DNA of 64,000 bases from Azophilus sp965221755 (GTDB lineage Bacteria > Pseudomonadota > Gammaproteobacteria > Pseudomonadales > Azotimanducaceae): positions 2,108,001-2,172,000 of the forward strand of contig OZ244921.1 of assembly GCA_965221755.1 (NCBI GenBank), written 5' to 3'. A program made the translations under genes and the position numbers. Numbering within the stretch: the first letter of the stretch is position 1; every line of letters begins with the position of its first letter. The notes beneath the pieces were generated by a model. The model had not been told where the DNA came from. It did not search any database and saw nothing but the letters and a program-made list of their open reading frames with translations. Positions 11,269 through 19,030 of the stretch are shown here, piece by piece.

Positions 11269-13215
11269 ATGGACAGCGCCGTTGACTTCGCTGAACTGGG
11301 TTTTCTCCGGGCCGCCGGGGTGGCGCCGAAAGTGAGCATTGCCGACCCTTTGGCCAACGCGCGGGAAATCGTCGGCCATCTTGAGGCGTTGCATGAGGCC
11401 GGCGTCTCGATGGCCTTGTTTCCCGAGTTGGGCTTGACCGGCTACACGGCGGAAGACCTCTTTTTCGATGCCAGCCTGCTCAAGGGCGCTCTTGAGGCGC
11501 TTGCCCTGATCGTCAAGGCCCAGGTGCCCGTTGTCGCCGTCGTCGGCCTGCCTTGGCGCAGCCCGGACGGTCGCCTCTTCAACTGCGCCGCCGTTGTTGG
11601 CGATGGCCGGGTCGCTGGCTTGGTGCCGAAGACGGCGTTGCCCAATCACGGCGAGTTCTACGAGCGGCGCTGGTTCGCCTCCGGTCGGGGCGTTGACTTG
11701 GAGGTCGATTCGGGCTTCGGCGCACTGCGGTTGTGCCCGAACCAACTCTTCCGGCTCGGTGGCCACCGCTTCGCCGTGGAGCTGTGCGAAGACCTCTGGT
11801 CGCCGCAGCCGCCGGGCGCCGTCCACAGCCTGGCGGGGGCGGAGCTGGTGCTCAACCTCTCCGCGAGCAATGAACTGGTCAGCAAGGCGGACTATCGCCG
11901 CGACCTCGTGCGCATGGCCAGCGGCGCTTGGGTGTGCGGCTACCTCTATGCGGGCGCCGGCGTTACGGAATCAACCAAGGACCTGGTTTTTGGCGGCCAC
12001 CTGCTGGCAGCTGAGAACGGCGTCCTGCTCGCCGAGAGCGAGCGCTTCGGATTGAATGGCGCTGAACTGATGGTGGACTTCGACTTGGGGAGGCTGCGCC
12101 ACGATCGGATGCAGAACAAGACCTTCGCCGATTCGCCGCGGCCTGAAGGCCATCGCATCGCTGCGGTTGCCGTCGCACCGCCGCGCTTGGCGCGGTTGCG
12201 GCGCGCCCCCGACCCGCATCCCTTCGTGCCCAAGGACGAGGCGGTCTTCAATGCCCGGGCTCGGGAAGTCCTCGCCATTCAGAGCGCAGGCCTAAGCCGC
12301 CGCATGCGCGGGGCTGGGGTCGAGCGCCTAGTGCTCGGCACCTCGGGCGGGCTCGACTCCACGTTGGCGCTGCTGGTCTGCTTGGATGCGCTTGAGCGGT
12401 TGGGCCTGCCCACGGAAAACCTCAAGGCCATGTCGCTGCCCGGCCCCGGCACCTCGGAGCACACCCGCACGACGGCGGCGCAACTGGCCGCCGCCACCGC
12501 CATCAGTTGGAGCGAAGTCTCAATCTCCGAATTGGTCTGCGGGCAGCTGAAGCATCTTGCCCACGAGGCGCGTGACGATGTGGTGTTTGAAAACGTGCAG
12601 GCCCGGCAGCGCACCCAGATGCTGTTCAACATGGCCAACAAGATTGGCGGCTTGCTGGTCGGCACCGGCGACCTCTCCGAGCTGGCGCTCGGCTGGTGTA
12701 CCTACAACGCCGACCACATGGCGAGCTACAACGTCAACGCCGGGGTGCCCAAGACCTTGGTGGCCTACCTGATTCGCTGGTACGCCGGCCATCGGGCCGA
12801 CCCAGCCTTGGCCGACGCCCTGCGGCGGGTACACGACACGCCGATTTCCCCGGAGCTGCTGCCTCCTGAGGACGGGGACGGCGGCATCAGCCAAAGGACT
12901 GAATCCATCATCGGCCCCTTCGAGCTGCACGATTTCTTCCTTTACCACTACGTCCGGGACGGCGCCGCGCCGGAGAAGATCGCTGCCTTGGCGGGCTTGG
13001 CCTTTGCCGGCCGCTATGGGCGCCCGGAGGTGAAGCGCTGGCTGAAGGTCTTTTTTCAACGCTTCTTCGGCCAGCAGTTCAAGCGCACCACGTTGCCCGC
13101 CGGGCCGAAGGTGGGCACCGTCAGCCTCTCGCCACGGGGCGATTGGCGGATGCCCGACGAAGCGGAGGCCGCAAGGCTGATTGCCGCCATCGACGGCCTG
13201 CCGGACAACCATTGA
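11269..13215 (+). CDS. nadE: glutamine-dependent NAD+ synthase
   Basis: The 648-residue enzyme converts nicotinic acid adenine dinucleotide to NAD+ using glutamine and ATP. The N-terminal CN-hydrolase (glutaminase) domain shows ALFPELGLTGYTAEDLF with the catalytic Glu, LVPKTALPNHGEFYERRWF with the Lys, and FAVELCEDLW with the nucleophilic Cys. The C-terminal synthetase domain has the PP-loop LGTSGGLDSTLALL and GTGDLSELALGWCTYN. The length suits the long glutamine-using form. It is monocistronic in appearance, preceded by 122 bp without a gene. Confidence 0.95.
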   Translation: MDSAVDFAELGFLRAAGVAPKVSIADPLANAREIVGHLEALHEAGVSMALFPELGLTGYTAEDLFFDASLLKGALEALALIVKAQVPVVAVVGLPWRSPDGRLFNCAAVVGDGRVAGLVPKTALPNHGEFYERRWFASGRGVDLEVDSGFGALRLCPNQLFRLGGHRFAVELCEDLWSPQPPGAVHSLAGAELVLNLSASNELVSKADYRRDLVRMASGAWVCGYLYAGAGVTESTKDLVFGGHLLAAENGVLLAESERFGLNGAELMVDFDLGRLRHDRMQNKTFADSPRPEGHRIAAVAVAPPRLARLRRAPDPHPFVPKDEAVFNARAREVLAIQSAGLSRRMRGAGVERLVLGTSGGLDSTLALLVCLDALERLGLPTENLKAMSLPGPGTSEHTRTTAAQLAAATAISWSEVSISELVCGQLKHLAHEARDDVVFENVQARQRTQMLFNMANKIGGLLVGTGDLSELALGWCTYNADHMASYNVNAGVPKTLVAYLIRWYAGHRADPALADALRRVHDTPISPELLPPEDGDGGISQRTESIIGPFELHDFFLYHYVRDGAAPEKIAALAGLAFAGRYGRPEVKRWLKVFFQRFFGQQFKRTTLPAGPKVGTVSLSPRGDWRMPDEAEAARLIAAIDGLPDNH

Positions 13216-13245
13216 GCCGCTCTTGAGAATCCCTTGGAAACCGCC

Positions 13246-14160
13246 ATGCGCCTTTGGATGATTTTTGCCGCCCTGCTGTTTTCCCCCTTCTTAACTGTTG
13301 CGTCGGAGGCTCCCTACTGCGGGGATGAGGGCGTTTGGATTCAGATACTTGGGGCCGGCGGCCCGGAGCTGCACGATGGCGCCGCCGGGCCGAGCTACCT
13401 GCTGTGGATCGACAATCGAGCGCGTCTGCTCATTGACGCCGCGCCTGGGGCATCGGCGCGCTTTGACGAGGCGGGCGCCGCTTTCGAGGACCTTGACGCC
13501 ATTGTCTTCAGCCAGCTGAGCGCCAACCATTCGGGGGACTTCCCGGCTTTCATTGACGGCTCGCGCTTTCACAGCCGCACCCGGTCCCTGCCGGTGCTGG
13601 GTCCGGAGGGCGGCTCATCAATCGGCGTGGCGGCCTTCATCGAACGGCTGATCGGCCCCGATGGCGCCTACCCCGAGCTGGCCGACTTCCTTAACGTTCA
13701 GTCCAGGGGCGGCTATCGGCTGAGCGTGCGCGGCGTGCCCGCCACGGGGCGGCGGCGCTGGGCGCGCTTTGGCAACGAAGCCCTGCAGTTGGCCGCCATG
13801 CCGGTGCATCACGGCAGCGTCCCCGCCTTGGCTTGGCGAGTGGAGGCCCAAGGATTCGTCGCGGTCTTCGCCGGGGACTTCTCCAACCGCAAGAACGTCA
13901 TGGCTGACTTCGCCGCGGATGCCGACGCCTTGGTGGTGTCCCATGCCGAGCCTGAGCACGCCCGCGGCGAAGCCCGCGACCGCCACGTCACGCCAAGCCA
14001 GATCGGCCGCATCGCCGAACAGGCGGCCGCCCGCATGGTGATCCTGGGCCACCGCATGAACCGCACCCGAGGCCGGGAAAGCCAGAGCCGGGAAGCCATC
14101 GAAGCCCACTACAGCGGCGCGCTGATTTTTGCGGACGACTTGGAGTGCTGGGGGCTATAA
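13246..14160 (+). CDS. exported metallo-beta-lactamase-fold protein with altered metal motif
   Basis: The protein (304 residues from ATG 13246) starts with a signal peptide, MRLWMIFAALL to a likely cut after TVAS. The MBL fold is suggested by IQILGAGGPE, the GPSYLLWIDNRARLLIDAAPG core, MPVHHGSVPALAWRVE and VFAGDFS. The usual THxHxDH motif reads SQLSANHSGD, so two His ligands and the Asp appear lost while the last His remains. VVSHAEPEHAR near the end could supply others. Catalysis may therefore differ or be absent. A TTG at 13234 would add four residues, but ATG suits the signal peptide better. Confidence 0.8.
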   Translation: MRLWMIFAALLFSPFLTVASEAPYCGDEGVWIQILGAGGPELHDGAAGPSYLLWIDNRARLLIDAAPGASARFDEAGAAFEDLDAIVFSQLSANHSGDFPAFIDGSRFHSRTRSLPVLGPEGGSSIGVAAFIERLIGPDGAYPELADFLNVQSRGGYRLSVRGVPATGRRRWARFGNEALQLAAMPVHHGSVPALAWRVEAQGFVAVFAGDFSNRKNVMADFAADADALVVSHAEPEHARGEARDRHVTPSQIGRIAEQAAARMVILGHRMNRTRGRESQSREAIEAHYSGALIFADDLECWGL

Positions 14161-14161
14161 T
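14156..14161 (+). promoter_or_regulatory. candidate -10 box for the THX gene
   Basis: GGGGCTATAATCCCGCGC contains a perfect TATAAT at the very end of the preceding gene, 50 bp before the THX start codon. The -35 region is weak (TTGGAG lies too close). The same CTATAATC-CGCC style recurs at 23720 and 27791, so it is probably the typical -10 context of this genome. Confidence 0.5.
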
Positions 14162-14211
14162 CCCGCGCTCTTCATCGCAGGGCGATTTGACGATGCACAA
14201 AGGCAGCAACC

Positions 14212-14328
14212 ATGGGTAAGGGCGACCAGCGCACCAAGCGCGGCAAGATCGCGCGCGGCACCTTCGGCGTCCGGCGGCCGAAGAAGCGCAAGCGCGACGG
14301 ACAGCAAGAGGAATGGCGGTGCCGCTAA
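14212..14328 (+). CDS. 30S ribosomal protein THX-family small protein
   Basis: A 38-residue gene easily missed by length cut-offs. It encodes MGKGDQRTKRGKIARGTFGV followed by RRPKKRK, the conserved start of gammaproteobacterial THX proteins (MGKGDxRTxRGK...GTxG..RPKK). THX is a tiny, strongly basic peptide that packs into the head of the 30S subunit. The last eleven residues (RDGQQEEWRCR) are not typical. A TATAAT box lies 50 bp upstream. Weak initiation context is the main doubt, but the N-terminal match is specific. Confidence 0.85.
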   Translation: MGKGDQRTKRGKIARGTFGVRRPKKRKRDGQQEEWRCR

Positions 14329-14434
14329 ATTGTGAGTCTCCATGGAGCCAAGCGGGATCCCTCGGCTTGAAGCATCCCGCCGCATGCCCAGCCTCGTCAG
14401 GAAGGTCGTCCTCGAGTAGTTCGGAGGAGCCCCT

Positions 14435-15205
14435 GTGTTGATCAAATGGGCTTTCAAGGGAAAGCGCCAACTTGGCTTTGATGCGCTGCTTGACAGCTAC
14501 CCTGGTCGGGAGTTCGATTCGCCCACACGCTCGACGCTCCCCCTCCTGCAATACTGGCGAACTCCCGAACCTCGGCTGGCAGAGCTGAACGCGGTTCTGG
14601 ATCTGCCCCTCTCTGACCCAATCCTTCTGGACTTCGAGCACAAGGTCCATCCTCCACTAGGACGGGGAAAGGCGTCCCATACCGACGTCATGTTGACGTC
14701 GCCAAACCTCGCCGCGGCCATTGAAGCCAAGTGGACCGAGCCACGGTATGAAGTCGTTAAGACGTGGCTTGGTGATTCACCGAAACCTAACCGTAAGGAT
14801 GTCCTCCAAGGGTGGTTTGAGTTGCTCAAACGCTTTGGAGCGCGACCATTGCGACCGGACCATGTCCTCGAACTGCCTTACCAGATGATTCACCGCGCTG
14901 CTTCCGCCTGTAGCGTCGAATCCGCCTCTAACCCTTGGCTGCTCTATTTGGTGTTTGACCCGAATCCGAGCAGGCGCTCTGAATATCTGACGGACCTCGG
15001 CGGCCTTCGTGATGCGCTCGGCCCCCAATCCTCCCTCGGCATCATGCTTATCGAATGTGCCATCGAGAAGACATCGGTCCACGCCAGCCTCCAAGCGCGA
15101 TGGAATGCGGGAGAGCGCACTCTGAATGCCCCGGTCCTCGATGCCCTCAGATCCGATGAGCTCTTCAACGTTCGCTTGGAGCATGCCCAGTGCCTCACCG
15201 GGTGA
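14435..15205 (+). CDS. putative PD-(D/E)XK nuclease-like protein
   Basis: I do not recognise a named family. The 256-residue protein contains Glu68, then Asp84 in SHTDVMLT and Glu97-x-Lys99 in AAAIEAKWTEPRY, an arrangement typical of PD-(D/E)XK nucleases. Later parts include DVLQGWFELLKRF and NPWLLYLVFDPNPS. GTG at 14435 is chosen because GGAGGAG lies 5 bp upstream. It has no methyltransferase partner and no signal peptide. It may be a solitary restriction-like or repair nuclease, or one of the uncharacterised accessory proteins with this fold. Catalytic residues are inferred by eye only. Confidence 0.6.
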   Translation: MLIKWAFKGKRQLGFDALLDSYPGREFDSPTRSTLPLLQYWRTPEPRLAELNAVLDLPLSDPILLDFEHKVHPPLGRGKASHTDVMLTSPNLAAAIEAKWTEPRYEVVKTWLGDSPKPNRKDVLQGWFELLKRFGARPLRPDHVLELPYQMIHRAASACSVESASNPWLLYLVFDPNPSRRSEYLTDLGGLRDALGPQSSLGIMLIECAIEKTSVHASLQARWNAGERTLNAPVLDALRSDELFNVRLEHAQCLTG

Positions 15206-15274
15206 CGAGGCATCCTCCAAGGTTGCCCCAAAGGCGCGGCCGGCAATGCGATTGGGTGCAGTGCGCGGGTGCGC

Positions 15275-16591
15275 TCACCCAGCGTTCTGCGCCAGGTAGT
15301 CGAAAGCCAGGTTCACCATGGCCCTTACCGCCGGCTGGAATGCGGCCTCATCCACGTGGAAGAAGGGCGAGTGGTTGGGAATGGACTTCTCCGCCGGGAT
15401 GTCGGCGGGCCGTCCGCCGATGAAGAAGAACAGGCCGGGCACCTGTTCCTGATACACGGAGAAGTCCTCAGCGCCGGTGATCCGTTCGGCTATCGTTACG
15501 TTTTCCCTGCCGTAAACCCGTTCCAAGGTCGGCGCCATGGCTGCGGTCAGGTCCGGGTCGTTGTAGGTGACCGGCACCCCTTCGTCGATGTACACCTCCA
15601 CATCCGCGCCCATGCTGGCGGCGGTGTTGGCGGCGATGACGCGGATTTTCCGGTGGATGCGGCTGCGCATGTCGGCGTCGTAGGTGCGGATGGTGCCGGT
15701 GAGGTGCGCGGTGTCCGGGATGATGTTGTTGCGCACCCCGCCGTGGAAGGTGGACAGCGTAACCACCGCCGGCGCCTTGGTGATGTCAACCTGACGGCTG
15801 ACGATGGTTTGCAGCGCGTTGACGATGGCCGCTCCGGTCATGATGGGATCGACCCCCGCCCAAGGCCGGGCCCCGTGGGTTTGGCTGCCCTTGACGGTGA
15901 TCTCCAGCCGCTGGGCGCTGGCCATGGCGCCTTTGGGCCGGTAGTTGGCGGTGCCGGCCAGGCCGGCTTGGGAGATGTGCAGGCCGAAGATGGCGTCCAC
16001 GTCCGGATTCTTGAGCACCCCCTCCTGAACCATCATCCTGGCCCCGCCGTTCTCGCCCTTCGGCGGGCCCTCCTCCGCCGGCTGAAAGATGAACTTGACC
16101 GTGCCGGGCAGCTGGTCGCGCAGGTCGGTCAGCACAGTGGCGGCGCCCATGAGAATGGCGACGTGGGTGTCGTGGCCGCAGGCGTGCATCACGCCGACCT
16201 CCTGGCCGTTGTAGGTGCTCGTCACCTTGGAGGCGTAGGGCAGCCCGGTGCGCTCGACCACCGGCAGGGCGTCCATGTCCGCCCGCAGGGCCACCACCGG
16301 GCCGTCCTCGGGGCCGCGCAGCAGGCCGACGACGCCGGTGTGGGCGATGCCGGTTTGCACTTCCAAGCCGAGGCTCTCCAAGTGCCCGGCGACCAGCTCG
16401 GCGGTCTTGTGCTCACGGTTGGAGAGTTCCGGGTATTCGTGGATGTGCCGCCGCCAAGCGATGACCTGGTCGGCCACCGCAGCGGCGCCTTGATCAATGG
16501 CGCCGCGCAGTTCGCCATGGGCGATGGCCGATCCCCAAACCAAGCCGAAGCCGCAAACCGTGATCCAAGTGAATCGGAGTGTTCCTTGCAT
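15275..16591 (-). CDS. exported M20-family amidohydrolase
   Basis: The 438-residue zinc hydrolase has a signal peptide (FTWITVCGFGLVWGSAIAHG), so it is exported. M20D features follow: WRRHIHEYPELSNRE, ALRADMDALPV, VMHACGHDTHVAILMGAA with metal ligands Cys, His and His, FQPAEEGPPKGENGGA with the catalytic Glu pair, and a late GAEDFSVYQEQVPG. Such enzymes cleave N-acyl or aminoacyl amide bonds of small molecules (the family includes IAA-amino acid hydrolases and hippuricases); the true substrate is unknown. GGGAGAGGA precedes the ATG. It is divergent from the nitroreductase gene with 84 bp between them. Confidence 0.92.
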   Translation of the reverse strand: MQGTLRFTWITVCGFGLVWGSAIAHGELRGAIDQGAAAVADQVIAWRRHIHEYPELSNREHKTAELVAGHLESLGLEVQTGIAHTGVVGLLRGPEDGPVVALRADMDALPVVERTGLPYASKVTSTYNGQEVGVMHACGHDTHVAILMGAATVLTDLRDQLPGTVKFIFQPAEEGPPKGENGGARMMVQEGVLKNPDVDAIFGLHISQAGLAGTANYRPKGAMASAQRLEITVKGSQTHGARPWAGVDPIMTGAAIVNALQTIVSRQVDITKAPAVVTLSTFHGGVRNNIIPDTAHLTGTIRTYDADMRSRIHRKIRVIAANTAASMGADVEVYIDEGVPVTYNDPDLTAAMAPTLERVYGRENVTIAERITGAEDFSVYQEQVPGLFFFIGGRPADIPAEKSIPNHSPFFHVDEAAFQPAVRAMVNLAFDYLAQNAG

Positions 16592-16675
16592 GGCGTCCTC
16601 TCCCGATGCCGAGCTTTTGATTGGACGCTTAGGATACACTGGTTCCTTGCGCTGCATTGTCCCGAAGGAGCCCGG

Positions 16676-17305
16676 ATGAAATTCGATGTCGTCATGACCG
16701 ACGAGCTGCTGGCCACCACCCGCGCCGTGCGCAAGCGGCTCGATTTCTCGCGGGCCGTTCCCCGGGAAATCATCAACGAGTGCCTGGAACTGGCGGTGCA
16801 GGCGCCCACCGGCTCCAACTCGCAGACTTGGCGCTGGGTGGTGGTCGATGATGCCGACAAGCGGGCTGCGTTGGCGGCCCTGTACCGCAAGGGGGCTGAA
16901 GGCTATCTGAGCACCGCCGCCGAACAGTCGCCGACGGGCCAGACCAAGCGGGTGTTCGATTCCGCCCTGTACTTGATGGACAATCTTGAGAAGGTGCCCG
17001 TGCATGTGGTCCCCTGCGTCAAGGGCCGCCCCCCGGAGGGTTCGCCAACGATGGCCTTGGGCGGCCTGTTCGGCTCCATCTTCCCCGCCGTCTGGAGCTT
17101 CCAACTGGCGCTGCGGTCCCGGGGCTTGGGCTCGACGCTCACCACGCTGCACCTGGTCCACGAAGGGGAGGCGGCCGACCTGCTGGGAATCCCGGATGAC
17201 GTGATGCAGGTGGCGCTGCTGCCGGTGGCCTACACCTTGGGCACGGACTTTAAGCGGGCCAGCCGTCCGCCGGTGGCGAACATCACCCACTGGAACGAGT
17301 GGTGA
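16676..17305 (+). CDS. nitroreductase family protein
   Basis: The 209-residue protein begins with LATTRAVRKRLDFSRAVP, followed by LELAVQAPTGSNSQTWRWVV, the usual FMN-binding N-terminus of NAD(P)H-dependent nitroreductases. Its C-terminal part contains QLALRSRGLGSTLTTLHL and LLGIPDDVMQVALLPVAYTLG, also typical. It is expected to be a cytoplasmic flavin dimer that reduces nitro- or other electron-poor compounds; the natural substrate is unclear. AAGGAG lies 6 bp upstream of the ATG. Its 3' end is almost touching the convergent TonB-like gene. Confidence 0.92.
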   Translation: MKFDVVMTDELLATTRAVRKRLDFSRAVPREIINECLELAVQAPTGSNSQTWRWVVVDDADKRAALAALYRKGAEGYLSTAAEQSPTGQTKRVFDSALYLMDNLEKVPVHVVPCVKGRPPEGSPTMALGGLFGSIFPAVWSFQLALRSRGLGSTLTTLHLVHEGEAADLLGIPDDVMQVALLPVAYTLGTDFKRASRPPVANITHWNEW

Positions 17306-17309
17306 GCGG

Positions 17310-17690
17310 TCAATAACCCTCATACCGTTCCGCAGCGCCAACCTCAAAGCGCAGGGTGCTGACCACGCCGGAGACGGCACTCGGCGCGCCGTCGATGACC
17401 GGCGCCCGGTAGCGCCACTGCGCGACCGCCGCCATGGCGGCGGCGTCGAACACCCCCGGCGGCGAGGATTCGAGCACTTGCAGGTTCCGCACCCGCCCGT
17501 CGGCGGCGATGTCGTAGCGCAGGCGCACCCAACCCTCGATGCCTTGCGCCTTGGCCGTTTCGGGATACGCCGGCCCGGCGTCCTGGATGAGCTGCATAGG
17601 CTGGTTGGAGCCGCTGGCGCAGCCAGCGAGCAGGGCGGCAGTGAGTGCGAGGCATGGCCAGCGATGGTGAAGTGAGAGGGTGGATCCCAT
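17310..17690 (-). CDS. TonB C-terminal-domain lipoprotein
   Basis: The 126-residue protein has a lipoprotein signal, LTAALLAGC with lipidated Cys, followed by one TonB-like domain: PAYPETAKAQGIEGWVRLRY, then VRNLQVLESSPPGVFDAAAM and AVAQWRYRAPV. It lacks the N-terminal anchor and Pro-rich spacer of true TonB, so it is probably a periplasmic lipid-anchored protein with a TonB_C fold rather than an energy transducer. No exbB/exbD or receptor genes are nearby. The start at 17690 gives a complete lipobox signal. Confidence 0.85.
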   Translation of the reverse strand: MGSTLSLHHRWPCLALTAALLAGCASGSNQPMQLIQDAGPAYPETAKAQGIEGWVRLRYDIAADGRVRNLQVLESSPPGVFDAAAMAAVAQWRYRAPVIDGAPSAVSGVVSTLRFEVGAAERYEGY

Positions 17691-17720
17691 GGCGTTAGTT
17701 TACTCTTCGGAACTGCGGCA

Positions 17721-17814
17721 GTGGGGTTCAGAAACATCTCGGAACCTGACCCACGCAACGGCAGCGGAGTTTCGTGTAGCGAAACTCCAACGCGCCCGCT
17801 TCGCGGGCGCGCGG
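17721..17814 (+). repeat. dispersed palindromic repeat, copy R2
   Basis: The conserved flank GGGTTCAGAAACAT is followed by ACGCAACGGCAGC, the hairpin GGAGTTTCG..CGAAACTCC, and a second hairpin GCGCGCCCGC..GCGGGCGCGC. This copy and R3 share the GCAACGGCAGC variant. It lies just left of the methyltransferase/ATPase operon. The remaining sequence to 17956 (142 bp) shows no gene and should hold that operon's promoter. Confidence 0.8.
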
Positions 17815-17956
17815 TTGGCGCTCCGACGGAAGCATTGTTTACACTAGCGGGCGTACGCTGGAACTCGAAAATCCTGGTTCATGCCCACTGTGGAGGTGGG
17901 GTCGCGCCCAGTTGGCATTGCGGTGACCAAGCACCGCGAGTGAAACATGATTAACC

Positions 17957-19030
17957 TTGGATGAGCCGTTGACTGTTCAGGTTTACGATTTTTTTGCCGG
18001 ATGTGGCGGCGCAAGCTGCGGCTTTGAAGCCGCTGGCATGGATATTTCGTTTGCATTGGATCACGATGCGGACGCTAGGGCGAGCTTCCAAGCGAACTTC
18101 CCCGATGCGCACTTCGAGTTTGCTGATATCTGCGATGTCAACATTCAATCGGTCCAACACCGTGTTGAGAGGGAACGACCTAATGCGGTGCTGTTCAGCG
18201 GCTGTGCGCCCTGTCAGCCCTTTACCAAGCAGAATACGCAGCGGCCACGGCTGGATGAGGACGAGCGTGTGCCGCTGCTGGCCCACTTTGCCAGCCTAGT
18301 CGAGAGCTGCCAGCCAGATCTGGTGTTCGTGGAGAACGTGCCGGGTCTGCAGAAGTTGGGCAGAGACAGCCAGATTTTTGGAGGGTTTCTGGGCCGGCTG
18401 GAACTGGCTGGCTACAAGCTGGACTACAGGCCGATCAAGTTGGCTAAGTATGGGATTCCCCAGAGCCGTCGTCGGCTGGTGCTGGTGGCGAGTCGGCATG
18501 GCCCCATCCGACTGCCTCCGGAAACGCATGGTCCCGGAACGCCAAACGAGAAGTACGACACTGTGCGGAACTGGATCTCTCATCTCCCACCGATACAGGC
18601 CGGGGAGGAGCACGACGAAATTTCCAACCACAGGGCAGCCGGTCTTTCCGCTCGGAATATGGAACGTGTCAAGTCCACGCCGGAAGGGGGCGGTCACGGG
18701 GATTGGCCGGAAGAACTTAAACTTGACTGCCACAAGGACTTCTCCGGCTACAGCGATGTCTATGGTCGCATGTCTTGGGACGCACCCGCATCCGGTCTCA
18801 CTACCCGCTGCATCAGCTACTCAAACGGGCGCTTCGGACACCCGGACCAAGATCGCGCCATCAGCATCCGCGAGGCGGCCTGTCTGCAGACCTTCCCCGA
18901 GGATTTCGTGTTCAAGGGCGGCATGGTGTCGATGGCCAAGCAGATCGGCAATGCCGTGCCAGTCCGGCTGGCGGAACTGATCGGCCAGACCTTCATTGAG
19001 CACCTGAAGGACACGGGAAAGCTGGCCTGA
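17957..19030 (+). CDS. DNA cytosine-5 methyltransferase
   Basis: The 357-residue enzyme has the ordered m5C methyltransferase motifs: I VYDFFAGCGGASCGFE, IV LFSGCAPCQPFTKQN with catalytic Cys, VI LVFVENVPGLQ, VIII YGIPQSRRRLVLVA, and IX/X REAACLQTFPEDF then AKQIGNAVPVRLAE. It should transfer a methyl group from AdoMet to cytosine in a specific target, set by the variable region around residues 190-270. TTG at 17957 is the first possible start after a stop; TTG at 17969 is an alternative. Its TGA overlaps the next ATG (TGATG), so the operon is translationally coupled. GC content is visibly lower than in nearby core genes. Confidence 0.93.
   Translation: MDEPLTVQVYDFFAGCGGASCGFEAAGMDISFALDHDADARASFQANFPDAHFEFADICDVNIQSVQHRVERERPNAVLFSGCAPCQPFTKQNTQRPRLDEDERVPLLAHFASLVESCQPDLVFVENVPGLQKLGRDSQIFGGFLGRLELAGYKLDYRPIKLAKYGIPQSRRRLVLVASRHGPIRLPPETHGPGTPNEKYDTVRNWISHLPPIQAGEEHDEISNHRAAGLSARNMERVKSTPEGGGHGDWPEELKLDCHKDFSGYSDVYGRMSWDAPASGLTTRCISYSNGRFGHPDQDRAISIREAACLQTFPEDFVFKGGMVSMAKQIGNAVPVRLAELIGQTFIEHLKDTGKLA

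Noticed and set aside
16592..17758. N-terminal part of an 827-codon frame joined to the M20 amidohydrolase
   Set aside because: The first 389 codons run antisense to the nitroreductase; the real enzyme starts at 16591 with a signal peptide and ribosome site.
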